Shown here: positions 43,911 to 51,799 of the stretch, in pieces
How the letters are laid out: each line of letters opens with the position of its first letter
Numbering within the stretch: the stretch's first letter is position 1
DNA from: DATFNI01 sp963712305
GTDB taxonomy: Bacteria > Bacteroidota > Rhodothermia > Balneolales > DATFMH01
Assembly: GCA_963712305.1 (NCBI GenBank)
Contig: CAVQHI010000001.1
Location: 62,001-126,000, forward strand
Length of the DNA: 64,000 nt
Direction of reading: 5' to 3'
Made by a program: the position numbers and the translations under genes
The notes under the pieces: generated by a model
Databases searched by the model: none
Told to the model about the DNA's origin: nothing
The model's input: only the letters and a program-made list of their open reading frames with translations

Positions 43911-45896
43911 TCAGTTAAAACTATATTCGAACCACTGGTAAGATGGTCCCCAACTATTGCGTGCCATCGAGATAACTGATTGCACTTCACTATCATCAAC
44001 TAACGTTAGATCTTCAAGGTCCACTTTGTGGTAGTGGTATGCATACACACGTGAAGTGAATTGTGCGAACGGCAGTGATGACTCTCCATGTCGTTCTCCG
44101 TTTCCTGCAACAGATGGTGATACGCCGCCACCCCAGTGCTGCCTGCCTTCATTATTCGGATTCCAAAAGTAAACTCTGACTTCACCATCCGGCTTTTTTG
44201 CTACCCTGATAATTGTGATAGCATGAAATCCAAGAAGCTTTCCGGTATTGGATGTGATAAATATTCCGATGGGATTTGGATATACCAGATCATGTCCCCG
44301 ATTGTAATCAGGATGGTGAGTTATGTAAAACATCCGGACAAAATCTTCATACTTGCTTATCATCTGTGTGAGAGGATCATATGCAGATGAAAATCCAGTT
44401 GGCACCCATTGCCCATACAGTGCAGGGTTAACCCATTTGTGGGCATCTTCCTGACGAAATGAGCACAGGCGCATCATTTCGTTATAAATTTTATCAAGAT
44501 GTGGTACCAGAAGGACCGAGACGGCATCAAGATTATAGTCGAGCTTATTGGACATTCCAATGATCAACTTCGAGGAATCGACGACAGCTCCTTCAAAATT
44601 GATCGTCAGATGATTTTCCTGCACGACTTTCAGAACCATTCTCAGCAGTTTTCCCGGCACATTCATACTCCAGAGACTTATGCCGCGTGCCCCCTGGCAT
44701 GTTGGATTCATGCCCTGCCCTACACCAAGCGGCAGCCCAAGAACACTTACGACGTCTGCAAGCAGAACCTCTCTCGGTGATAACTCGCCATCCGCCGCAT
44801 GTGCAGATTTCATAATTTCGATCTCTGACTGAGCTGAAATCTCACAATCCATTAACCGATACAATCCGCTGCGAACAGGCTGCCTGTCCAGGAGTCCGCG
44901 TTCGAGCATCCTTCCAAAACCATAAATCGACTGGCTTATGTCCGGGTGAACAAAGATATCGATGAGTTTTCCGATCTGGTGTTTATGCTTGTCGTACTGC
45001 ACCTTACCGGTTTCATTCAATCCAAGTGATTCCTTGAGCAATTCATCATCTTCTCTAATCTTCCCTAATAATACGGCATGAAACGAGCTGCACAGACCAG
45101 TGTGCATCATGGTGGCAGCAAGCGTACTGGCTTCCTCCGCCAGTTCCTTCCTCATAAGCGAATCGAGAACTTTGCCATAAGCTGCCGTCGTTTCCGCTTC
45201 TGCCGCTCTCTCAGATGGACGGTAAACAGCATCTACATATAAGCGCAACAGGTCGGATTCCTCTCCATTTTGCTGCAGCAAAATATTTTCATTGACAAGC
45301 TGTATGATGCGGCGAACACGACTCGTAAGAATGGGACGCTGGGCACAAATCATCTTGATTTCTTCAGCCAGCTTCTCCTTAATCACATCAAAATGAATCT
45401 GTACTTTGAGATGATCAAACAAAATTTGGATTTTTTTTCGATCAGATTCTGACATCCCCCGGTTATATTCTGTTGCACCGGGAAACATAAGGTCCAGGTT
45501 TTGTACCAAAGCATCCTGGAGAAAGAAACGGGCAGCTTCTGGTGAACATCGATCATCTTTCAAGGTGCCGGCGGCAATTGCTGACATCCGTAAATCACTC
45601 AATATCTCCATTACCGTTTGCAAGCCACCAGACTTCAGTGTTCCACCTACCAGCGTCGGAACCAGCTTCCCCGGATCATTCCATGGGGTTCCACTGAACA
45701 GACCATATTCATTGAGATCCGCCATTTTATCGAAAACAAGATCCTTCCCCTCCTTCGTCTCAAGCAGGCTTTCCACACTGGCCAGTAATCGATTGATATA
45801 ACGCGGACGTGCAAATGGTTTGGTTGATTCAAGTTCTGTAAGAACTCCTTCAAAATGGTTTCTAACCTCCCTGAAATGGGGTGTTTCTTCAGACAT
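43911..45896 (-). CDS. Large protein with papain-like Gln/Cys/His/Asn arrangement, not recognised
   Basis: 661 residues, no signal peptide or membrane segment. I do not recognise the family. The N-terminal about 380 residues are helical and charged. The C-terminal part shows GQGMNPTCQGARGISLW with Gln394 and Cys400 six residues apart (as Gln19 and Cys25 in papain), then LLGFHAITIIRV (His558) followed by VYFWNPNNEG (Asn579). This order and these local sequences fit a papain-superfold thiol enzyme: protease, transglutaminase or acyltransferase. A second NSWG stands at 647-650. It lies between an ATP-grasp gene and a racemase-like gene on the same strand, which suggests amino-acid or peptide chemistry; function is unknown. 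Confidence 0.6.
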   Translation of the reverse strand: MSEETPHFREVRNHFEGVLTELESTKPFARPRYINRLLASVESLLETKEGKDLVFDKMADLNEYGLFSGTPWNDPGKLVPTLVGGTLKSGGLQTVMEILSDLRMSAIAAGTLKDDRCSPEAARFFLQDALVQNLDLMFPGATEYNRGMSESDRKKIQILFDHLKVQIHFDVIKEKLAEEIKMICAQRPILTSRVRRIIQLVNENILLQQNGEESDLLRLYVDAVYRPSERAAEAETTAAYGKVLDSLMRKELAEEASTLAATMMHTGLCSSFHAVLLGKIREDDELLKESLGLNETGKVQYDKHKHQIGKLIDIFVHPDISQSIYGFGRMLERGLLDRQPVRSGLYRLMDCEISAQSEIEIMKSAHAADGELSPREVLLADVVSVLGLPLGVGQGMNPTCQGARGISLWSMNVPGKLLRMVLKVVQENHLTINFEGAVVDSSKLIIGMSNKLDYNLDAVSVLLVPHLDKIYNEMMRLCSFRQEDAHKWVNPALYGQWVPTGFSSAYDPLTQMISKYEDFVRMFYITHHPDYNRGHDLVYPNPIGIFITSNTGKLLGFHAITIIRVAKKPDGEVRVYFWNPNNEGRQHWGGGVSPSVAGNGERHGESSLPFAQFTSRVYAYHYHKVDLEDLTLVDDSEVQSVISMARNSWGPSYQWFEYSFN

Positions 45897-46332
45897 AAAA
45901 ATGTGCTTCGTAATATTCTAATATTTTCTCTGATACGGCAATCCGAACAGACCGCCTGTTAGTTTAAAACAGACTCCCTGATGTTCTGCATCATGGAGTC
46001 TGTACGAACCCGATGTTCTTTTATTTTAGCAATCCATGAAAGTGGGTATATCCAATGAGAATTGTTCCTTCTGCAATATTCAATCCTGAAGACTCAAAGA
46101 CTCGATCATTGATAATTCAACCGTGGAATACACCCACAAATCTCCTTTAAAGAACACAAAAAGAAAAACTTTGGAATAATGAATCATCTCGAAACACGTG
46201 ATTTTATACTTAAATTGGTTTCCATACCTGATCCATTATTTGCCTAGTTGTCCACTTCAGGAAATTCAGGGTCTATTGTCGTTTGTATTTATATCATTAC
46301 CCGCATCCAAATATCCAACTCATGAGTCTTTG
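45897..46332. other. Intergenic leader between the ATP-grasp and papain-like genes
   Basis: 436 bp, low GC, without a supported gene. It holds a strong hairpin at 45969-46003, about 70 bp upstream of the papain-like start. It may contain a promoter for the papain-like/racemase pair, so the three genes need not form one operon. Confidence 0.45.
45966..46003 (-). terminator. Hairpin with short T-run: terminator or attenuator
   Basis: Stem of 15 pairs with one mismatch (left arm ACAGACTCCCTGATG, right arm CATCATGGAGTCTGT) and a 5-base loop. On the minus strand it is followed by TTTT then AAAC. It could end the ATP-grasp transcript about 330 bp after its stop, or regulate the downstream gene. 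Confidence 0.5.
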
Positions 46333-47553
46333 TTAAACATAAAAATCTACATCTTCATAATGAAGCAGAAGATCTTTCATGCGTTTCGGATCATCACCCT
46401 GGAAGAATACAGTTCCATAATGATTGCCAAAGCCTTCCCTGTTGGTTGAAACTTTGTGCGCTGATGGAGGAAACAGCGTGTGCTCCTCGAAATACGGGTC
46501 TTCTTTAAGCTCATCCGGAATATTGAGCTCTGTGATATAACCCGGTTTCGGATAGACCATCAGGCTTCCCGAATACTTGGAGGGATGATAATCTTTAGAT
46601 GGGAAAACTGCATCAAGTTCTTCTTCAGTCGCATCCGGGTCGTGGCATAACACAAAAGCAGCCAGTGCATCGAAATCAAATGACCGTGAGACCAGTTCAA
46701 GAATATGTCCGCCTGGAATTCTGCAGGCAACCTCACCAAAGCTGATCTCATTCTTTTCTGTGAGGAACCACTCGGGGTGAATCATACCATATTCAATGCC
46801 GAATGCTTCGACGAGATCATTAATTGCCTTGGCGATGATCGGTCGTTTCTCTTCAAGTTCAGGACCATTGGGTATAAAGTTTGAATATCCAAGATGCACA
46901 TACTCTGTGATATTCAGAAAACGAACTTTCCCGTTATGAATAAATGCCTCACAGGAAAATTCTCTTCCCGGAAGGTGACTTTCTACCATGCACGGAAAAT
47001 CTTTGTCATTGATCTTCTCATCGATATCCTTCTTATTCCTCAGAAGTTTATGTCCTACAGTACCAGCGGCATTAAATGGCTTTAGGTGAACCCAGTAATC
47101 TTCCTCGCCGGGAAGCTGCAACTGCGCTTCATTCAATCGTTTCATGAACTGTTCAACCTGTTGTTTGGTATGGACTTCTTCAAAAAGTCCAACACGAATA
47201 CCCGCAAGTAATGCTTTACGCTTCATCATTGCTTTGTTCCTGAACAGGAAAGCGCGATTTAGTACACGGGGATCATCTCTGTATATGGAATTCAGCGCTC
47301 CGGCCCACTCCACGGTTTCTTCAAACAGGGGGACAGCCACATCGACATCGAAGGGTTTTAGTTTTTCGGCAAGCTGAAGTGCCGTTGTGTGTTCATTCCA
47401 TTCGTCAAAATTCCAGGAAACAAATGGAATTTCATGTTCTTTTGCGTAACCCTCAAAATCTGGAAAGGACACGACGACATATGGTTTTCCGAGTTTATCA
47501 ACACTTTCAATTACCGGGAGACTCCATCCTAAAAGGGCAAAACACTTAGCCAT
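46333..47553 (-). CDS. ATP-grasp carboxylate-amine ligase
   Basis: 406 residues. N-terminal Rossmann-like domain (1-100), then an ATP-grasp: RNKAMMKRKALLAGI starts the ATP-binding fold, VHLKPFNAAGTVGH is the glycine-rich loop, ESHLPGREFSCEAFIHNGKVRFLNITEY the adenine-binding strands and HPEWFLTEKNEISFGEVACRIPGGH the metal-binding region with Glu and Arg. The layout matches stand-alone ligases that join a carboxylate to an amino group, such as the L-amino-acid ligase BacD group. Substrates are not predictable. First gene of the ligase, papain-like, racemase group. Confidence 0.82.
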   Translation of the reverse strand: MAKCFALLGWSLPVIESVDKLGKPYVVVSFPDFEGYAKEHEIPFVSWNFDEWNEHTTALQLAEKLKPFDVDVAVPLFEETVEWAGALNSIYRDDPRVLNRAFLFRNKAMMKRKALLAGIRVGLFEEVHTKQQVEQFMKRLNEAQLQLPGEEDYWVHLKPFNAAGTVGHKLLRNKKDIDEKINDKDFPCMVESHLPGREFSCEAFIHNGKVRFLNITEYVHLGYSNFIPNGPELEEKRPIIAKAINDLVEAFGIEYGMIHPEWFLTEKNEISFGEVACRIPGGHILELVSRSFDFDALAAFVLCHDPDATEEELDAVFPSKDYHPSKYSGSLMVYPKPGYITELNIPDELKEDPYFEEHTLFPPSAHKVSTNREGFGNHYGTVFFQGDDPKRMKDLLLHYEDVDFYV

Positions 47554-47761
47554 AACGTTAAATTATTGTTTTTTATAAAAAAAATTTAGTGTAACAATAC
47601 TAACGTGTCTGAGTTATTTAGTGTTCCATGTACCTGACTGGCAGTATATTCTGCGTCGTGAAATAATTCGCGAGACGAATCAAATGACAAGATATAGCAC
47701 GTCTGGATGAATGAATGTTTATCATCACCTTTATTGCCGATCACCAACGTAACCAGAGGAT

Positions 47762-47973
47762 GTCATTCTGATGTTCTCCGGCCTGACAGAGAACATAGAA
47801 TCCCGATGGCATCGGGCAACGATTGTGTAACCTCCCACAACCCCCTCCACATTCGTGGAAGAGGGCTCTCATGTTGTTTTAAATGTTCCGAGCGTTGCAC
47901 CCTGCGCACGAGATCCTGCGCTGTTTTTGAATGTAACGTTGTAGGGGGAATCATGGGGGGTTTCCCCCCCTAC
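47762..47973. repeat. Dispersed intergenic element, copy C
   Basis: About 212 bp. GTCATTCTGATGTTCTCC...GAGAACATAGAATCCCG left module, perfect hairpin CCCGAT-GGC-ATCGGG at 47802-47816, ACGATTGTGTAACCTCCC, hairpin CCTCCAC/GTGGAAGAGG, GAGATCCTGCGC and a right-end hairpin GTAGGGGGAA/TTTCCCCCCCTAC (47941-47973) 12 bp after the pta stop. It shares modules and order with 24699-24943 and 42198-42710. The 200 bp on its other side, up to the ATP-grasp start, show no gene. Confidence 0.75.
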
Positions 47974-47985
47974 TGTATAATGTTT

Positions 47986-48966
47986 TCAGCTCATTAGAGC
48001 GCACACAGCTGCCGTGTCAACGACGTCCTCCCATTTGCAGCCACGAGACAGGTCGTTCATGGGTTTGGCCAGGCCCTGGATGACGGGACCTGTTGCAGTG
48101 GCTCCGCCAAGGCGTTCGGTTATTTTGTAGGAGATGTTTCCGGCATCGAGATTCGGAAAAATAAATACGTTAGCCTTACCGGCAACGGATGAACCGGGTG
48201 CTTTACGTTTTCCGATTTCTTCCACGTAAGCCGCATCAAACTGGAGCTCACCATCCACAGCGAGTTCAGTATTTTGGGTTTTTACCGTTTCCAATGCTTC
48301 TCTAACCAATGTGATGCGTTCATGTTGGGCGCTTCCTTTTGTCGAGAATGAAAGCATGGCAACGCGGGGATCCTCACCAGTCAGGTTCCAGTGTGTCTTA
48401 GCCGAGTCGATGGCTATAGATGCCAGTTGATCAGATGTTGGATAAGGCACAACGGCACAGTCACCATAAGTAAAGACACGACCATCGTCCCATGACATCA
48501 TAAACACACTCGATACGACTTCAGAGCCCTCACGCAGGCCGATCACCTGTAAAGCTGCTCTGAGTACATCACCAGTTGTATTGACGGCACCGCTAACGCA
48601 ACCATCAGCAATACCATGAGCTACAAGCGAGGCTGCCCAAAAAAGTGGCTGTTGAACAGTTTTGGCAGCGACGTCATCAGTCAACCCTTTATGTTTGCGA
48701 CGTTCATATAAGTGTTTTGCAAATTTTCTTGCGTATTCTCCTTCACCCGGTTCACTGAATGAGACCGTATCGGAAAGTTTAATTCCAAAAGAATCCGCCT
48801 TTAATCGTCCCTCCTCTTCGGATGCAACAAGCATAACACGACAGATCTTATTTTCATCAAGATAAGCAGCCGCCTGTAAAATGCGCTGATCATCAGTCTC
48901 TGGAAAAACAATCGTTTTCGATTTTTGAGCGGCTTTTTCACGGAGATGGGTAATGAAGGGAGTCAT
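47986..48966 (-). CDS. pta: Phosphate acetyltransferase
   Basis: 326-residue short-form enzyme, a single phosphotransacetylase domain without the N-terminal regulatory half of E. coli Pta. Motifs: KTIVFPETDDQRIL (17-30), VSGAVNTTGDVLRAALQVIG, VAMLSFSTKGSAQHE and NVFIFPNLDAGNISYKI. It makes acetyl phosphate from acetyl-CoA, with ackA (51800-53023) forming the ATP-yielding acetate pathway. Unusually, two unrelated genes lie between them. An octamer array occupies its upstream region. Confidence 0.93.
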   Translation of the reverse strand: MTPFITHLREKAAQKSKTIVFPETDDQRILQAAAYLDENKICRVMLVASEEEGRLKADSFGIKLSDTVSFSEPGEGEYARKFAKHLYERRKHKGLTDDVAAKTVQQPLFWAASLVAHGIADGCVSGAVNTTGDVLRAALQVIGLREGSEVVSSVFMMSWDDGRVFTYGDCAVVPYPTSDQLASIAIDSAKTHWNLTGEDPRVAMLSFSTKGSAQHERITLVREALETVKTQNTELAVDGELQFDAAYVEEIGKRKAPGSSVAGKANVFIFPNLDAGNISYKITERLGGATATGPVIQGLAKPMNDLSRGCKWEDVVDTAAVCALMS

Positions 48967-48975
48967 AGTGGTATG

Positions 48976-49080
48976 AAGGTGTTAAAGTGTTAAGGTGTTA
49001 AAGTGTTAAGGTGTTAAGGTGTTAAAGTGTTAAGGTGTTAAGGTGTTAAGGGTGTTAAGGTGTTAAAGTGTTAAGGTGTT
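48976..49080. repeat. Tandem octamer array (AAGGTGTT/AAAGTGTT x13)
   Basis: Thirteen 8-bp units in 105 bp, alternating AAGGTGTT and AAAGTGTT, one unit having an extra G. It starts 10 bp upstream of the pta start codon, so it occupies the place where the ribosome binding site and leader of pta should be. No spacer, so not CRISPR. Confidence 0.93.
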
Positions 49081-49190
49081 AGGGTAATTGATTTATGGTA
49101 AATGACGGGTGGAAGATAAGAAATCAAAAAGAGAGTGTAATGACTTATAATATTTATATCTAATTCAAAAATGGAAACACTATCCATTCT

Positions 49191-50054
49191 TCACATATGC
49201 CTGCCAACAATCATCAGGGTAATTGCTATGATCCCAACAAGAATACCGATCGTTTGATTTTTCGAGAGTTTATCATGCCAATAGGCATAACCAAGGATAG
49301 TTCCACCCGTAACAATCAGAATATTGACCATTGAAAATGCGACTGCTCCTTCAATGTATTTGAGAGCCATGATCATAAATATGGAAGAATAAAGATTGGG
49401 AACGCCAATCATGATACCAAGTCCGATCTCCTTAGATTGCAACCGATATTCATTTTTTATGAGGATACCCGATAGTCCAATCAAAAATGCAATTCCAAAA
49501 ATCCCAGCCATAAATATGTTCTGATTTATGAATACAGCCCCATTTTCTCGGAATATTTTCAGAGCTGCGTCACTAAAACCAGTCCCCAGAAATAACATGA
49601 TTAGCAGCATGGGATGCCATTCTTTGGGTTTTCTGGTGTGATCTTTTCGGCTTAGCAGGTATAAGGCAGTAAATACACCAATCAGGCCTAAGATTATCGG
49701 AATATTTATGGCCTCCCGATACCCGATAATCGATGTCAATACGGGGATAATGAGTGAAAGTCGCATGGCCGTAACGCTAACTCCAACACCATTAATGTTT
49801 ACAGAATTGCCATAAACGAGAAAATTAATAATGAATAAGGCGCCGGCAGCGACCGTAAGTAATACCAACCAGACAGGAATATCCTCTGCAGAAAGATGCT
49901 CAAACCCGGAAAATGAGGCAACAACTGTAGCAACCATGTAATTGACAGTGAGCACCGGCAACATGCGTGCATTTTTGTGCCTCACCACCTTCAAAAGATG
50001 AACAATGATCAGAGAGCAAGAAACACTTAGAATGAGATACAGGTATCCCATCAA
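49191..50054 (-). CDS. DMT superfamily (EamA-like) membrane transporter
   Basis: 287 residues, about ten membrane helices in two EamA-like halves: (MGYLYLILSVSCSLIIVHLL..., residues 1-135) and (HPMLLIMLFLGTGFSDAALKIF..., 146-287), ending in GILVGIIAITLMIVGRHM. The class exports or imports small metabolites; substrate unknown. Overlaps the downstream end of the caspase-like gene by 4 nt, suggesting coupled translation. Confidence 0.82.
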   Translation of the reverse strand: MMGYLYLILSVSCSLIIVHLLKVVRHKNARMLPVLTVNYMVATVVASFSGFEHLSAEDIPVWLVLLTVAAGALFIINFLVYGNSVNINGVGVSVTAMRLSLIIPVLTSIIGYREAINIPIILGLIGVFTALYLLSRKDHTRKPKEWHPMLLIMLFLGTGFSDAALKIFRENGAVFINQNIFMAGIFGIAFLIGLSGILIKNEYRLQSKEIGLGIMIGVPNLYSSIFMIMALKYIEGAVAFSMVNILIVTGGTILGYAYWHDKLSKNQTIGILVGIIAITLMIVGRHM

Positions 50055-51781
50055 TTTTGCTTTGACCCCGTCAGTGATATTGTGGTATTACCCATGAACA
50101 CGGGATCCTGCGGCTGGTTGGTAACACTTCGTGAAGTGAATGCGATATTGCGCTGCAGGAAACGTCTGATATCAGAAAGGTGGGTCATCCCTGTCTGTAA
50201 AGCCCTGCAAAAATAGTAGGTGAAGATACTGTGCATTTTGTTTATCCCTTCCCCAGACGACCGGTAAACCTGTGCATTCTGTCCGGTATCAGAAGACAAC
50301 ATTACCGTAAGATGTGGATTTTCTGCCGTAGTTCGTGCCGCTGTTCGGATCCACTTTTGTTTGAGCGAGTCTGCGCTCTGACCTTCAGTATGGACATCCA
50401 AAATCAATATGGTTGATTTTGTTTTCCATTTTGATGAATTCTCGATGAGTTGATTAATAGAACCTAAATACTTGCTCCTTTCTCGTGAAGCTGCCCCGGT
50501 GTAGTAGATGATCACTCTTGAAGAACCGGCATTGGCAGGAAGCCATGATGGTGTTGCAGTTGTATCATGAAACATTTGCCATGCTTTATCCCATTGTCCG
50601 GAACCATAGGCATTAATCCGGATGGCTGGGATTCCAAGTGAACTGGTCAGATAATCCCGCATCAAATGAATATCGCGTTCATAAATAGGCTGAAGCGATG
50701 GAATATGGTTTGTAAAACTACTGGCCAGCAAAAATGCTGAAGTATTTGGCTGCTCTTTTGAAGCCTTTGGTATATTCTTCTCGACATCGACACTTCCATA
50801 TCCGCCGGCTTCCTGATCGAGGACACCCGAGTCTTCTGTAGAACTGGTTTTCCACACGAGACGTGCCGATTGCGTCTTTAAATATGCTGGGGTAATTCCA
50901 AGAAGAACTTTGTACCACCCATCTCCAGCGTTATCGAGATACTGCAAATAGGTTCCTTTATTTACGTCCGTTAGCAAATTACCCGGAGTCACTTTCGCCT
51001 CATTATACAATGCTGTTGAGGTATCAGTTATCATGGCATACTGCTGCATGAAAGAACGGATAGGGATATTAAACATATAACGGTCTTTTTGATAGAACGC
51101 TTCAATCCTCAGGCTATCCGGGTTATTCTGTTTGATGACACCGGGATTATAAATGGTAGCAAGATTGAGAGTAAGCTTACCATCCACAAGTGATACTGTT
51201 TTATTTCTGGCTATTAATGAATCTCCATATGAAACAGTCACTTCAGCATTTTCTTCCTTGGCGGACTTCACATGAATTGTATCGATTCGAACTTCATGAC
51301 CTATAACCTTGGTCATTTGTTCTTCTCCGGTCGGACGTGGTGTACCGACTGGTTTCATATTCAGAAAAGATCCGGCAGCGATAGCAATTCCCGCAGTATT
51401 GAGTAATAACGGGACACGCGCCGACGATACATCTTTAATGATATTTTTAGAATGTGCCGTATAAAAGATAAATCCTGATGCGGCCATTCCCAGGAAAAGG
51501 TGACCGTATCGCGGACGAAACTTTTGAATGTATCGCTTCATCACCAGTTTCTGGGGATAATCTACTTTCTGCACATTCAGCAGGTTCAGAGTAAGTACAG
51601 GATTATCCGGAGTGACCTCTTCTTCTTTGGAAAGGACCCGTTTCGAGGTTAGCACATCACCATTAGACCGGTCTAGTTCCGGTTTTTTGTCAGCTATCCA
51701 GCGGGAACTGGTGCAACTGGCAAATAGCACAAGAAGGAAAATGCTTTGAACTGTCGTTTTAAACCATCTACGCATACCCAA
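50051..51781 (-). CDS. Lipoprotein with SH3-like and inactive caspase-like (C14) domains
   Basis: 576 residues. Lipobox LFASC (Cys23), hydrophobic segments at about 94-108 and 122-140, an SH3-like stretch (ALYNEAKVTPG...YLQYLDNAGDGWYKVLL, 257-294), then a caspase/metacaspase-like fold from about 349: LLASSFTN, RDIHLMRDYLTSSLGI, VIIYYTG (423-429), ILILDVHTEG (458-467), FTYYFCRAL (520-528) and QDPVF. In active members the third and fourth elements read YYSGHG and LDACHSG. Here the His position is Ala430 and the Cys position is His464, so both catalytic residues are missing. Role unknown; possibly structural or substrate-binding. Confidence 0.6.
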   Translation of the reverse strand: MGMRRWFKTTVQSIFLLVLFASCTSSRWIADKKPELDRSNGDVLTSKRVLSKEEEVTPDNPVLTLNLLNVQKVDYPQKLVMKRYIQKFRPRYGHLFLGMAASGFIFYTAHSKNIIKDVSSARVPLLLNTAGIAIAAGSFLNMKPVGTPRPTGEEQMTKVIGHEVRIDTIHVKSAKEENAEVTVSYGDSLIARNKTVSLVDGKLTLNLATIYNPGVIKQNNPDSLRIEAFYQKDRYMFNIPIRSFMQQYAMITDTSTALYNEAKVTPGNLLTDVNKGTYLQYLDNAGDGWYKVLLGITPAYLKTQSARLVWKTSSTEDSGVLDQEAGGYGSVDVEKNIPKASKEQPNTSAFLLASSFTNHIPSLQPIYERDIHLMRDYLTSSLGIPAIRINAYGSGQWDKAWQMFHDTTATPSWLPANAGSSRVIIYYTGAASRERSKYLGSINQLIENSSKWKTKSTILILDVHTEGQSADSLKQKWIRTAARTTAENPHLTVMLSSDTGQNAQVYRSSGEGINKMHSIFTYYFCRALQTGMTHLSDIRRFLQRNIAFTSRSVTNQPQDPVFMGNTTISLTGSKQN

Positions 51782-51799
51782 ATATACCGCAAGTTGAGA

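Noticed and set aside
47707..47997. 96-residue open frame on the plus strand
   Set aside because: It is a translation of the dispersed repeat element C; the other copies do not keep this frame open.
48976..49080. CRISPR array
   Set aside because: Units are 8 bp with no spacers, so it is a simple tandem repeat. The same applies to 10883-10935.
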